Notes: generated by a model not told the origin, from the sequence alone. A stretch of DNA of 64,000 nucleotides from Schaalia odontolytica (GCF_024584435.1 NZ_CP102197.1:806001-870000), one strand, 5' to 3'; positions 1 to 10,481 are shown, counted from the first letter of the stretch. Numbers and translations are program-made.

Positions 1-1252
1 CGGCGTGCAACTTGACCGCGCCGGATGCGTCAACCGACGAGTCCGTGGAGGACCCGGAGGCCGAGGCCACCTTGAATTCCGCCCACCCGACGAGTTCGTG
101 GGAGCGATTGGCAACGACAACCTTGTAGTCTCCGGTGGGCAGGCCGCTCAGATCCATCGTGACCTGATTCGAGTCCTCCACCTGGAGCCAGCGAGCCTCG
201 CCGGTCTGCATGATGTTGGCGCTGACCCAGTCGCCGACGGCAGCCTTATCAGAGGGGACGTTGATGGTCAGCTGGCCGGCGGTAAACGCTGCGCTGACGC
301 CTCCCTTGTTTGCATCGTTGAGCTGAGACTCGTCGGACACCGGCGAGACCGGTGTGTCTGAGGGTCTGGCCACGTTAGCGGACGCACTCGCGGTGGGGGT
401 CGGAGTCGGGGTGGGCGTCGGCGAGGGGGTTTCCGTGGGTCGCACGGCCGGCAGCTGTGGATCGTCGGGCTGAGGAGCCGGCGTCGGCGATGCACTCGGC
501 GCGGGAGCGGGATCAACCGTCGGCGCGGGAGCGGGATCAACCGTCGGCGCGGGAGCGGGATCAACCGTCGGCGCGGGCTGCGTCGTAGGCTCAGCGGTCG
601 GCGTAGGAGCGGGCTGCGTCGTGGGAGCGGTGGTTGGCGTGGGAGCGGGCTGCGTCGTGGGAGCGGCGGTCGGCTCCGGTGTAGGATCCGTGGTGGGTTC
701 CGTCGTCGGCTCAGGATCAGGCTCGTAGGGCTTGTACACCTTGACGTAGTGGAACGAATCGGCCACGACATCATCGTCACTGCTGTAGATGACGACGCGG
801 ACGGTGTGGATGGTTCCCGGTTCCCACGTGATCCCCTCGCGGTTGTTGGTGCCGTTGGGCACCTGAACAACCATGCTGTAGTTGGACAGCGACGTCACCT
901 GCCACAGGTCGTCGGAATCCACGTTCACGCGTTCCCCGCCGCGTTCGAAGGTGAGGGGAGCGGTTGGCGAGACGTCACCGCCGTCAAGGATCACGCCCCA
1001 GAAACCGGTCTTCGCATAGAGCCGTTCAAACTCGGATCCCTGCTCGAGATTCACCGAGAAAGCAGTGCGCGGGATGGCGTAGGGGTCATCGGGGCTTGAG
1101 CCCGAGCCATTCCCATCCGCTCGGGCCGCGAAACCCGGGATAGCCAACGCAATTGCGGCGAACAGGCACAAGGCCATGAGAAGGCTCATCGTTCGACTGC
1201 GCCCCACCAGCCTACGCGCGGCGAGCGCAGAGGTAGCCCGTCCGTGCTGCAT
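1..1252 (-). CDS. Secreted Pro/Thr-rich surface protein, 3' end outside the window
   Basis: The gene reads leftwards from ATG at 1252 and is still open at base 1, giving 417 visible residues. AAGGAG sits 6 nt before the ATG. The N-terminus is basic and then hydrophobic (about residues 10-43, ending near ALAIPGFAARA), which looks like a signal peptide. Residues about 55-175 form a compact, Cys-free domain (DPYAIPRTAFSV to FHYVKVYKPYEP). A Pro/Thr/Ala-rich stalk follows, partly built from exact 24-bp repeats. A second small domain follows (about 320-400, with GDWVSANI and LPTGDYKVVVANRSHEL, like bacterial Ig-type folds). It lies downstream of a siderophore importer and another secreted protein on the same strand, so a surface role linked to iron is possible but not shown. 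I do not recognise a named family. Any C-terminal anchor lies outside the window. Confidence 0.8.
   Translation of the reverse strand, partial: MQHGRATSALAARRLVGRSRTMSLLMALCLFAAIALAIPGFAARADGNGSGSSPDDPYAIPRTAFSVNLEQGSEFERLYAKTGFWGVILDGGDVSPTAPLTFERGGERVNVDSDDLWQVTSLSNYSMVVQVPNGTNNREGITWEPGTIHTVRVVIYSSDDDVVADSFHYVKVYKPYEPDPEPTTEPTTDPTPEPTAAPTTQPAPTPTTAPTTQPAPTPTAEPTTQPAPTVDPAPAPTVDPAPAPTVDPAPAPSASPTPAPQPDDPQLPAVRPTETPSPTPTPTPTPTASASANVARPSDTPVSPVSDESQLNDANKGGVSAAFTAGQLTINVPSDKAAVGDWVSANIMQTGEARWLQVEDSNQVTMDLSGLPTGDYKVVVANRSHELVGWAEFKVASASGSSTDSSVDASGAVKLHA
501..572 (-). repeat. Three exact 24-bp tandem repeats in the stalk of the surface protein
   Basis: Copies at 501-524, 525-548 and 549-572 are identical and encode APTVDPAP-type octads. 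Imperfect relatives (TTQPAPTPT, TAAPTTQPAP) continue to about 672. The period is a multiple of three, so copy-number change would keep the reading frame and only lengthen or shorten the stalk. Confidence 0.85.
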
Positions 1253-1395
1253 ACCGTTCTCCTTAGTGCCTTCAATACTCAGTTGCATTGTTCTGGAACT
1301 AGAGTAACAGGCGTGGCGCGTGAATGCTAAATTCCAACGCACACCACACGGTTAATGCACGAATTCTCACCGCGCCTGAGCCCGAGGTGCAGCGC

Positions 1396-2445
1396 CTAGC
1401 GCACAGGAGCGTGGCCCCGCTTCACAATACTGACCGTCACGATTGCACCCAGCAGCGCCAAGACGGCGCCACCGGCGAGCACCCACACCCCGAGCCTGCT
1501 TTCCTGCTCGCGGGCGGCCTGGTTTGTCGCCTGCTTCTCAGAGTGCGCCTTGGGGCCGATTTGTGAGGCTGACACTCTCTGCTGCTCCGACGAAGCCGTG
1601 GCCTCGGGCGTCGCTTCCGTGCCCACCCCACTGCCCGCGGGAGATCCGGTCGTAGACCCGGAGGGATTCGCGGAGGAAGGCTGAGCCGACGTTGCGGGCG
1701 AACTCGGCGCGGGAGAGGAAGCCTCAACGGCGCTCTCCGGGCTGGCGCCCGCGCTCGTGGGCGCCGCGCCGGGATCGACAGGCGACGGTTTGGACTCACC
1801 GCTGGGTGTCACGATGTCCGGCGAGGCCGGGGGAACAAAAGCGCCCGTGGGCTCGGTCGACGCGTCACTGCCGCCACCAGGCAGATCGGTCGCGGGATCC
1901 GTCGGCGTGAGCCTGCAGGAGGGGGTGGCACCCTCGGCGTCGGTGACCGAGACCTGCAGTTCGACATACGTTCCACTCACGCCGTCGCCGACACTCACCC
2001 GATGCTGGGATCCAACCGTCCAGGTGGCTGGCACGGGGAAGTCCAGCGCGAAGGTTCCTTCGGGGCTCACCTCTGCGACGGCCCACGCCGCTCGATTTCT
2101 CGCCACTGCGGGGGGAACCCAGGAGGGAAGCGTCGCATCCTTCGCTCGCGTTTCCTGCCCATCGTCGAGGGTGACGATAACGAAACCTCGGGAGCCTTGC
2201 ACACCCGGGGACCATCCGGCCCCTTCAGCATGAGAGGTCGCGCCCGCACGAACAAGGGAGGACATGACGACCGACGAAGCTTCCGCGGTGACGGTCAGAC
2301 ACTGGGTAACGTCGTCGCCCGGACCGTCGACGCTAAGAGCGGGGCTAGCGCTCACGAAGACTCCCGCAATGATCGAAGCGGAGATAGCCAACGCGAGCAC
2401 GGGCATGCGAAGCCCCATCCCGCGCGAGCGCGCTCCTGTCGTCAT
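1396..2445 (-). CDS. Secreted, membrane-anchored Ser/Pro-rich protein
   Basis: This 349-aa protein starts at ATG 2445; in-frame ATGs at codons 10 and 14 are alternatives. Residues about 14-38 are a hydrophobic signal peptide ending near SASPALS. The extracellular part (about 40-185) has two Cys (TQCLTV and PSCRL) that could pair, and an Ig-like pattern (EGAGWSPG, then SPEGTFALDFPVPATW). A Ser/Pro/Ala-rich stalk follows at about 190-300. The C-terminus is a charged stretch, one hydrophobic helix (VWVLAGGAVLALLGAIVTV) and a basic tail KRGHAPVR. I see no LPXTG or LAXTG before the helix, so it probably stays as a membrane protein. It lies 278 bp downstream of the importer ATPase on the same strand. 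Function is unknown; a cell-surface accessory of the importer is inference from position only. Confidence 0.8.
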   Translation of the reverse strand: MTTGARSRGMGLRMPVLALAISASIIAGVFVSASPALSVDGPGDDVTQCLTVTAEASSVVMSSLVRAGATSHAEGAGWSPGVQGSRGFVIVTLDDGQETRAKDATLPSWVPPAVARNRAAWAVAEVSPEGTFALDFPVPATWTVGSQHRVSVGDGVSGTYVELQVSVTDAEGATPSCRLTPTDPATDLPGGGSDASTEPTGAFVPPASPDIVTPSGESKPSPVDPGAAPTSAGASPESAVEASSPAPSSPATSAQPSSANPSGSTTGSPAGSGVGTEATPEATASSEQQRVSASQIGPKAHSEKQATNQAAREQESRLGVWVLAGGAVLALLGAIVTVSIVKRGHAPVR

Positions 2446-2723
2446 GCGTGTCTCTTTTCCCCTCTTCGCAATACTTGACGCCGATCGGCACGGTCACGCC
2501 CATAACAGCCGGGTAAGTGCGCGAGTAACCACCTGGTATAGCCACCTTAGTATTGTTCGCCGTGGCAACACAATTGCGAACGACAAGCAAAGTTGTGACC
2601 TTGCCTGCAATTCGTTGATATTTCAAGGATCGGAGAGGCGGGCGCGCACGACTGTGACCTTTGTTATCGCACAATCATTCCCGGACATTACCCACCGGTT
2701 AGCTTTCCGGGAGGCGCTCGCAT

Positions 2724-3518
2724 CTAGCTCGTTGGGATCACGATCGGCGTCGAGGTGACCGGGTCATCGATGATCCGGCAGGGAACCCCGAAAACACGGT
2801 TGATCACATCGGGGTTGACGACCTGGGATGGCCTCCCCTGTGCGACGATGCTTCCGTCCTTCATGAACACCACGTGCGTGGCGTAGCGGAAGGCGAGATG
2901 CAGGTCATGCAAGACTGCGACGACCGTCGTGCCGCCTCTGTGGAGACGCTGGGCAACGCGCAAGACCTCGAGCTGATGATTCAGGTCGAGATAGGTCGTG
3001 GGCTCATCCAGGAGCAGGATGTCCGTCTCCTGGGCCAACGCCATCGCGATCCACACCCGTTGGCGCTGCCCGCCGGATAGTTCTCCCACGCGCCTGCCCA
3101 CCAAGCTCGACACGCCCGCGTCTTCCATCGCGCGCTCCACGGCGTGTTCGTCGCGCTCCGACCACTGGCGCAGCGGCGGCTGGTGGGGATACCTACCACG
3201 CGCGACCAGCTCTTCAACAAGGATGTCGGCCGGCGCACGGGACGACTGCGCCAAAAGGCCGAGCCTGCGCGCCAGCGCCTTCTGGTTCATCGTGGCCACG
3301 GCTCGCCCATCGAGTTCGACGACACCGCCACGCACGCGCAAGACCCGCGCGAGGGCGCGCAGTAGGGTCGACTTGCCGCACGCGTTAGGCCCCACGATCG
3401 CGGTGAGTTCTCCCGGAAGCACGTCGAGCGAGAGACCGTCGAGAATCGGATCCCCTTTCCCATAGCCCACGACGATGCCGCGTGCGGAAAGCACGGTCTG
3501 TGGATGCGCTGACGTCAT
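2724..3518 (-). CDS. Siderophore-type ABC importer, ATP-binding subunit (FecE/FepC-like)
   Basis: This 264-aa ATPase powers import of a ferri-siderophore through the two permeases encoded just upstream. The sequence shows Walker A GPNACGKST (residues 43-51), signature ELSGGQRQRV, Walker B ILLLDEPTTYLDL and the switch His in AVLHDLHLAFRYA. All are typical of the FecE/FhuC group. The start chosen is ATG 3518, with AGGAGG 4 nt upstream and an ATGA overlap with the permease stop; a longer open frame to 3695 is Arg-rich and not credible. It is the last subunit of a four-gene operon running from 6625. Heme or cobalamin as cargo cannot be excluded from this subunit alone. Confidence 0.93.
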   Translation of the reverse strand: MTSAHPQTVLSARGIVVGYGKGDPILDGLSLDVLPGELTAIVGPNACGKSTLLRALARVLRVRGGVVELDGRAVATMNQKALARRLGLLAQSSRAPADILVEELVARGRYPHQPPLRQWSERDEHAVERAMEDAGVSSLVGRRVGELSGGQRQRVWIAMALAQETDILLLDEPTTYLDLNHQLEVLRVAQRLHRGGTTVVAVLHDLHLAFRYATHVVFMKDGSIVAQGRPSQVVNPDVINRVFGVPCRIIDDPVTSTPIVIPTS

Positions 3519-4558
3519 CGTGCCTCCTCGCGTGTCAGGATCCACAGCAGGTACAGCCCTCCGAGGACACCCGTCACAACCCCGACCGGCAGCTCCGCGG
3601 GTGCGACGATCCTCTGAGCCACGACGTCGGCGCTTAGCACGAGCGCTGCGCCCACAACCGCCGAGGACACGACGCCTACTCGCCCTCCACCGCACAGACG
3701 CGCAGCGATGTGCGGAGCGGAGAGCGCGACGAAAGCGACCGGTCCGGCGACCGCAGTCGCAAGAGCGACGAGGACGATCGCCGAGACGATGGCGCTCACA
3801 CGCACGACGCGCACGCGCACCCCGAGTCCCGTGGCGACGTCATCACCCATCGCGAGCAGGCCGATGGATGCAGCTGCACAGACACAGGAGAGACCTAGAA
3901 TTCCCAGCCCGACGATCAGAGGAAACGCTCGGACGAAAGTCACGCCGTTCAGCGAGCCGACGCTCCACAGCTGGGCGCGTTGAGCCGCCTCAAGAGGAGC
4001 CTTGACGATGAGCAGCGAATTGAGGGCCCGCAGCGCAGCGGAGCAGCCGATCCCCACCAGGACGACGCGAATGCCCGTCACTCGGGTTCCACCGCTGCAG
4101 GCCAGAACCAGAGCACCCGAGACCAGGCCCCCGATCAACGCACCCGTGCCCGTCGTCGCCGGACTTGCGCCAAGGATGATGATGGCGACAAGAGCACCGG
4201 TTGCCGAACCCGCGGACAGGCCGACGACGTCGGGGCTGCCGAGCGGGTTGCCCGAAATCGTCTGGAAGATGCGTCCTGCTATCGCAAGGGATGCGCCCAC
4301 CGCTACCGCGCACACGACACGGGGAAGGCGGACGGATTGCACGAAGTAGACTCCGAGATAGTCCTCGGATGGGCCGCCATCGCCCGTTAGGCGCCGAAGG
4401 GAGTCGGCGACGCCGAGCCCGTAGTCGCCCAACGTGAGCGAGTACAGGGCGAGGCACGACAGGAACACGAGGCCAAGCGTCACGACGATGGCGCTACGAC
4501 GATGGACACGTATCACCCCGTGCTTCACGCGGACAGCACGATAGCGACCTCGGTTCAC
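3515..4558 (-). CDS. Siderophore-type ABC importer permease (FecCD family), second subunit
   Basis: This is a 347-aa polytopic inner-membrane protein with about nine to ten hydrophobic helices, the usual length for FecCD/BtuC permeases. The family signature appears as GNPLGSPDVVGLSAGSATGA, and the coupling region as GDDVATGLGVRVRVVR. The start is GTG 4558, preceded by AAGGGGG and overlapping the upstream permease stop as GTGA, a sign of translational coupling. A longer in-frame extension to 4708 has no membrane or family features. It forms the transmembrane pore as a heterodimer with the product of 4555-5553. Confidence 0.92.
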   Translation of the reverse strand: MNRGRYRAVRVKHGVIRVHRRSAIVVTLGLVFLSCLALYSLTLGDYGLGVADSLRRLTGDGGPSEDYLGVYFVQSVRLPRVVCAVAVGASLAIAGRIFQTISGNPLGSPDVVGLSAGSATGALVAIIILGASPATTGTGALIGGLVSGALVLACSGGTRVTGIRVVLVGIGCSAALRALNSLLIVKAPLEAAQRAQLWSVGSLNGVTFVRAFPLIVGLGILGLSCVCAAASIGLLAMGDDVATGLGVRVRVVRVSAIVSAIVLVALATAVAGPVAFVALSAPHIAARLCGGGRVGVVSSAVVGAALVLSADVVAQRIVAPAELPVGVVTGVLGGLYLLWILTREEAR

Positions 4559-5553
4559 GACATCCCCCTTCCCGATGCACGCACGATGAAGAAGGGGGCT
4601 CCGACAAGCGCGACGATCACTCCGACAGGCGCCTCCGACGGAGCCAGGATGAGCCGCGAGGCAACATCGGCAAGGCACACCCACACGGCACCAACCAGGA
4701 TCGACCACCCTGCAATTGCTCGCTGCCGGGCACCGACCACTCGCCGAACCAGGAGCGGCACAGCCAGTCCGACGAAAGCCAAGGGACCCGCCAGCGCCGT
4801 CGCTCCTGCCGCCAAGGCGGTGACCGAGACAACGGCGAGGGTCCGCACGACGCGTACCCGCACGCCCAGGCTCATCGCAGCCTCGTCGCCGAGGGAGAGG
4901 ATGCCGAGCGTGGAGCTGAGCAGTAGTGCGACGACGCCTCCGGCCCCGATGAGGCAGCCAGCACGGACGACCGACGTCATGTCGATGCCCTCCAAGGAAC
5001 CCGACGCCCAGAAGCGGAACTCATTGAACGCTAGCCGGTTCGAGGACACGATGGCCTGGGTGACGGACGTGAGCGCGGCCGACACGGCAATTCCGGCGAG
5101 CGCCAGGCGCGCCCGAGAACCCGTTGCTCCCCTGCCCGACAGGACAAACACCAGCAGCGATGCTGCCGCGGCTCCGCCAACCGACGCGGCGAGGTTGACG
5201 CCGCTTGACGTCACGCCGAAAGTGGCCGTCGTCGCGACCACGGCAAAGGCGGCACCGGCATTGATACCCAGCACTCCGGGGTCGGCGAGGGGGTTGCGAG
5301 TGATCGCCTGCATGACGGAACCGGCGAGGCCGAGCGCTCCACCGCCAAGGAGGGCGGCGAGCGTGCGCGGAACACGCAGGCTCACCACGACCTGCGCATC
5401 GTGGCTCGTCCCCCCGCTCACGAGGGCATCGCAGACAACCGAGAGTGCGATGTGTCGAGAGCCGAGGGCAAGCGAGGCGGCGACGCTGAGGACGAGCGCG
5501 AGCGTCGCCACAGAAGCGGCCGTGGCGACGCTCGCTGCATATCGGATTCTCAT
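4555..5553 (-). CDS. Siderophore-type ABC importer permease (FecCD family), first subunit
   Basis: This is a 332-aa multi-helix permease of the FecCD/BtuC family. The signature is ITRNPLADPGVLGINAGAAF, followed by the cytoplasmic coupling motif LGDEAAMSLGVRVRVVRT. The start taken is ATG 5553, 37 nt after the stop of the binding-protein gene; the Shine-Dalgarno is weak (CCCGGG), so translation may depend on the upstream gene. It pairs with the next permease, and the two share the RVRVVRT segment, as expected of paralogous halves. Confidence 0.92.
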   Translation of the reverse strand: MRIRYAASVATAASVATLALVLSVAASLALGSRHIALSVVCDALVSGGTSHDAQVVVSLRVPRTLAALLGGGALGLAGSVMQAITRNPLADPGVLGINAGAAFAVVATTATFGVTSSGVNLAASVGGAAAASLLVFVLSGRGATGSRARLALAGIAVSAALTSVTQAIVSSNRLAFNEFRFWASGSLEGIDMTSVVRAGCLIGAGGVVALLLSSTLGILSLGDEAAMSLGVRVRVVRTLAVVSVTALAAGATALAGPLAFVGLAVPLLVRRVVGARQRAIAGWSILVGAVWVCLADVASRLILAPSEAPVGVIVALVGAPFFIVRASGRGMS

Positions 5554-5590
5554 CCCGGGATGACCGAGCAGCCTGGGGCCTCGAGCCCGG

Positions 5591-6625
5591 TCAGGACGCC
5601 CGAACGAACTGATCCTCGATGTTCGCGACGATGCCCTCCATGAGGAGGTATCCGCCGGTGGAGGTCCACAGGGACCCATCGACGGGAATCACGTGCCCGG
5701 CGCGGACCGCTGCAAGGGAGTCGAAGCCGACCGACGCGCGTGCCTCCGCCAGGGCCGCCTCGGACGCCTCGACTCCGGTGGCGCCACCGGCTGACGGGTT
5801 GTTCACCGAGGACTTGCCGAGCGTACCGAAGAATATCCAGTCGGCGTCAATCTGATCGATGTTCTCCAGCGACACGGGCTCGGAGTGTCCCTCGCCGTTG
5901 CGGTCCTGGTTCGCCGGGCGCTTCATCCCCAGCGCGCTCAGCGCCTGGCCCGCAGGAAGCTCCTTGAGGATCAATCCCGCGCTGTCACCCTGCCAGCGCA
6001 CCACGGAGTACGTCTGGTCCAGGTACCCGCCATCGTTGAGGCGGGAGCTGACGGCCGCCACGTGCGCGTCAAAGTCAGCGAGCTTGGTGGAGGCCTCGTC
6101 TGTGACACCCAACGCATCGGCGGTGCGCGTGAAGGTCTCGCGCCAATCGTCCCCAGAGTGTGCGGTGTAGAACACCGGGGCGATCTGCTTCAGGGCATTC
6201 AGCGTGTCGGTGTCGTCACTCTTGACCGACGTTCCATCGACGAGGATCAGGTCGGGGTGGGCGGCGCCGACAGCCTCAAGGTTGGGGGTGCCGACCGATC
6301 CGAGAATCGGAACATCGCCGGCGCGGTCGGCCAGGTAGGCGGCGACACCGGATTGCCCTCGACCGGACACGGCACCGACCGGAGTAATCCCCAACGCCAG
6401 GGCGTTGTCCGTCGTCGGCTCCGAGAGCGTAACGACGCGAGTGGGCTCGAGGGGAAGGGCAACCTCCTGACCGGAGGCGTCGGTCACCATCCGGGTCTCG
6501 GTCGCGGCCGTGCTCATGGGTCCGGTGGATGAGGCGGGCGTGGGTTGAGAGGGCGAGCAGGCTCCGGCCACGAGCGCGGCGAGCGCGACACCGACAAAGG
6601 TGCGGATTCGAGTCGACATGTGCAC
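5591..6625 (-). CDS. Ferri-siderophore-binding lipoprotein (FecB/FepB-like, PF01497)
   Basis: This 344-aa extracytoplasmic receptor delivers a ferri-siderophore to the FecCD permeases. The N-terminus is a lipoprotein signal (hydrophobic stretch then LVAGACSPSQ, lipid Cys at about residue 23). The mature part has the class III binding-protein layout: VTDASGQEVALPLEPTRVVTLSEPTTDNALALGI, then a PDLILVDG strand, a long linking helix, and ADWIFFGTLG in the second lobe. The start is GTG 6625 (GAGG 5 nt upstream); ATG 6619 is equally possible. A DtxR/IdeR-like box lies 33-52 nt upstream. It is the first gene of the importer operon. The substrate is inferred to be a siderophore because an enterochelin-esterase homologue is encoded next door. 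Confidence 0.92.
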   Translation of the reverse strand: MHMSTRIRTFVGVALAALVAGACSPSQPTPASSTGPMSTAATETRMVTDASGQEVALPLEPTRVVTLSEPTTDNALALGITPVGAVSGRGQSGVAAYLADRAGDVPILGSVGTPNLEAVGAAHPDLILVDGTSVKSDDTDTLNALKQIAPVFYTAHSGDDWRETFTRTADALGVTDEASTKLADFDAHVAAVSSRLNDGGYLDQTYSVVRWQGDSAGLILKELPAGQALSALGMKRPANQDRNGEGHSEPVSLENIDQIDADWIFFGTLGKSSVNNPSAGGATGVEASEAALAEARASVGFDSLAAVRAGHVIPVDGSLWTSTGGYLLMEGIVANIEDQFVRAS

Positions 6626-6658
6626 GGGTACCTCAATTCACGTAGACAACGCAAGGAC

Positions 6659-6677
6659 AAAGGTAAGCCTAACTTAG
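6659..6677. promoter_or_regulatory. DtxR/IdeR-type iron box
   Basis: The sequence AAAGGTAAGCCTAACTTAG matches the DtxR/IdeR consensus TTAGGTTAGGCTAACCTAA at 13 of 19 positions by eye, including the core GGT..AG.CTAAC. It lies just upstream of the siderophore-receptor gene and downstream of the esterase gene. The known role of such boxes is repression by iron-loaded DtxR/IdeR, so the importer is expected to be switched on when iron is scarce. Confidence 0.75.
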
Positions 6678-6708
6678 CTTTCTCCTGGCGGCGAGGCCCG
6701 TCTCACGA

Positions 6709-7890
6709 TCACATGTCCGCGGGGTCGCACCAGTCGTCGAGCGCCTTCACGAGTCCCTCGCGCCACCACGCGACATCGTGCCCGCTACGGTAGTGATCCA
6801 CATCGACCGGGCCGCCATAGCTGCGCACAATCCGCCCGCAGTCGTCCACAACAGGACGCATCGTCCGTTCGAGGGTTCCCACCTGCAGGCGCAGTCTCAC
6901 GCCCCCACGCGGCACGATCGATCCGGCGCGCAGGCCAGCCATGAGCATGCCCTCGCCCCGTCCCCTCTCAGTTCCTCCCCACCACAGGGACGGGGACTGA
7001 GAGAGCGCGCAGTCGAGCGGAACATCCGTTCGCAGGGCGGCGTCGAGAACCGCAAGACCCCCATAGGACTGTCCGGCGGCCATCACGGGACCCACCCCGG
7101 CCTCGTCGCACACGGCCCACACCAGCGCGTGCACGCGGGCGGTATCGGTCATCTCCGCCTCGCGCTGAACCCCCTCCCCCCCATCGATGGTGACGATGCG
7201 CAGGCCCGGATAGCGCCGGGTCAACCAGCCGACACCATTGGCCCGCCATATGTGACCGTCAAGGAGAAGGAGAGTCCTCCTCGCTTCGGTCTCACCGTCG
7301 TGGACGATGACGGGACGGCTCAACGAGCCTCCCAGGCGCGCGCCGATGCACGCTCCAATGTTCTCCTCGCGCCGAGCGCGCATCCCGTCCGGGCGCGGAA
7401 CCGAGGGCCAGACCACCGACGCGTCGGGCCCCACGAAAAGCGAGGCGCGATGCCCGCGCCCGTTGACGATTCGCAGCGGGTTGGAGGGATCGGGGCGCGC
7501 CTCCTCAACGAAGGCCACCCACGCGCGGGCATCCGTCACCCCCCGCGGATCGACGGGGCGCGGCTCGGCCCACGCGAATTGGTAGCTCATGATCGCGTCG
7601 GCGGGAAGCACACACGCCAGGGTGGCACGACCACCACGCTGTGCACCGATGCCCATGCGGAACTCATCGAGGTGCTCGCGGGCTCGATCCGTCACGGTAT
7701 TGAGGATGACGTAGCCCGCCGCCCCTCGGGCGCGCGACTGAAAGATCACACGCACCGCATCGGTTCCGTCGACGGTGAGGCGATCGCCAATGATCGGGTG
7801 CGCCTCGCCGTGTCGAAACGCGGCGTCCGGCGGCTCGACACGCAGCCGACAGTAGCCGTTACGAGAGAAGGAGGATTCCCCGAAAGCCAC
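6709..7890 (-). CDS. Enterochelin esterase-like siderophore hydrolase (Fes family)
   Basis: This is about 393 aa, a cytoplasmic alpha/beta-hydrolase of the Fes/IroD group, which cleaves tri-ester catecholate siderophores after import to release iron. An N-terminal Fes-like domain (about 1-190, ending DPSNPLRIVNGRG) precedes the esterase domain. That domain has LLLDGHIWRANG, nucleophile elbow GQSYGG (Ser about 275) and catalytic His in YRSGHDVAWWREGL (about 371), all as in Fes. GTG 7890 is taken as start because it lies 4 nt after the yciO stop; no clear ribosome site is visible, so coupling is likely. ATG 7944 inside yciO is an alternative. Its position next to the importer operon supports joint uptake and hydrolysis of one siderophore. 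Confidence 0.85.
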   Translation of the reverse strand: MAFGESSFSRNGYCRLRVEPPDAAFRHGEAHPIIGDRLTVDGTDAVRVIFQSRARGAAGYVILNTVTDRAREHLDEFRMGIGAQRGGRATLACVLPADAIMSYQFAWAEPRPVDPRGVTDARAWVAFVEEARPDPSNPLRIVNGRGHRASLFVGPDASVVWPSVPRPDGMRARREENIGACIGARLGGSLSRPVIVHDGETEARRTLLLLDGHIWRANGVGWLTRRYPGLRIVTIDGGEGVQREAEMTDTARVHALVWAVCDEAGVGPVMAAGQSYGGLAVLDAALRTDVPLDCALSQSPSLWWGGTERGRGEGMLMAGLRAGSIVPRGGVRLRLQVGTLERTMRPVVDDCGRIVRSYGGPVDVDHYRSGHDVAWWREGLVKALDDWCDPADM

Positions 7891-7894
7891 GCGT

Positions 7895-8512
7895 TTAGTC
7901 GAAGAGCGAGATGTCGCCGGCTCCCACGCGCGCGACAACCGCATCCCCACCGGCGAAGTTAATGACGGTCGTCGGCTCGGCGACGCCGACCGGACCCACC
8001 ACCACCAGGTCAACCTGGTGCCCGATGCGCTCGTCGACATCAAATCCGTCCGTGAGCGGCTCTTCCTCACCCGGCATGATGAGCGTCGAGCACGCGAGCG
8101 GCTCCCCGAGTGCGCCGACAATCGCCTGGGTGATGACGTGGTCCGGGATGCGCACGCCCACCGTGTGCTTCTTCTTGTTGAGCATGATGCGCGGCACTTC
8201 CTTCGTGCCGCGCAGGATGAAGGTGTAGGGGCCGGGCGTGAGCGCCTTCATGGTGCGGAACTCGTGGTTGTCGATGAGTACCAGCTCCCCGAGCTGGGCG
8301 AAGGAGTGGCACAGCAACGAGAAGTTGTGCTTGTCGTCAAGCTTGCGGATCGCACGGATCGTGTCCATGCCTGCCTTGTTACCGATCTTGGTCGCGATCG
8401 CGTAGCCGGAATCGGTGGGCAGGGCGATCGTTCCCCCGCGCTCCAGCAGGTCAACGACCGTGCTAACCAGACGGGCCTGAGGATTTTCCGGGTGCATCTC
8501 CACGTACGACAT
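7895..8512 (-). CDS. yciO: YciO family protein (Sua5/YciO/YrdC fold)
   Basis: This 205-aa protein aligns along its whole length with E. coli YciO as I recall it: N-terminal HPENPQARL, PTDSGYAIATKIGNK, IRKLDDKHNFSLLC, GPYTFILRGTKEVPR and PTTVINF. The KxR/SxN-type nucleotide site of the YrdC fold is present. The family relates to TsaC, which makes threonylcarbamoyl-AMP for tRNA t6A; YciO itself has weaker, less certain activity. The C-terminal Sua5 domain is absent. The start is ATG 8512. The gene follows the aspS terminator and ends 4 nt before the esterase, so the two may share a transcript. Confidence 0.88.
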   Translation of the reverse strand: MSYVEMHPENPQARLVSTVVDLLERGGTIALPTDSGYAIATKIGNKAGMDTIRAIRKLDDKHNFSLLCHSFAQLGELVLIDNHEFRTMKALTPGPYTFILRGTKEVPRIMLNKKKHTVGVRIPDHVITQAIVGALGEPLACSTLIMPGEEEPLTDGFDVDERIGHQVDLVVVGPVGVAEPTTVINFAGGDAVVARVGAGDISLFD

Positions 8513-8528
8513 ACACCCATTGTGCCTG

Positions 8529-8561
8529 AAACCCCCATCGACCGACGGTCGATGGGGGTTT
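8529..8561 (-). terminator. Rho-independent terminator after aspS
   Basis: There is a perfect 15-bp inverted repeat (arm AAACCCCCATCGACC) with a 3-nt loop. It lies 25 nt beyond the aspS stop and 16 nt before the yciO start. The A/T ends make it work in either direction. Confidence 0.85.
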
Positions 8562-8586
8562 CGTACGCTAGCTCACGCCAGTCGGG

Positions 8587-10392
<1,806 letters not shown>

Positions 10393-10481
10393 TGTTATTC
10401 CTTTCGTTGGTACCATCCGCGAGACAGGCGGCGGCGAGGCCATTGTACGCTCGCAGTCCGCCCGCCAGCGATTGCCGCGAG

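Noticed and set aside
2540..2570. Possible second iron box with AGGT and TACC half-sites upstream of the secreted protein at 2445
   Set aside because: Spacing is one base short and only about 8 of 19 positions fit the DtxR consensus. A weaker candidate at 2697-2714 also fails.
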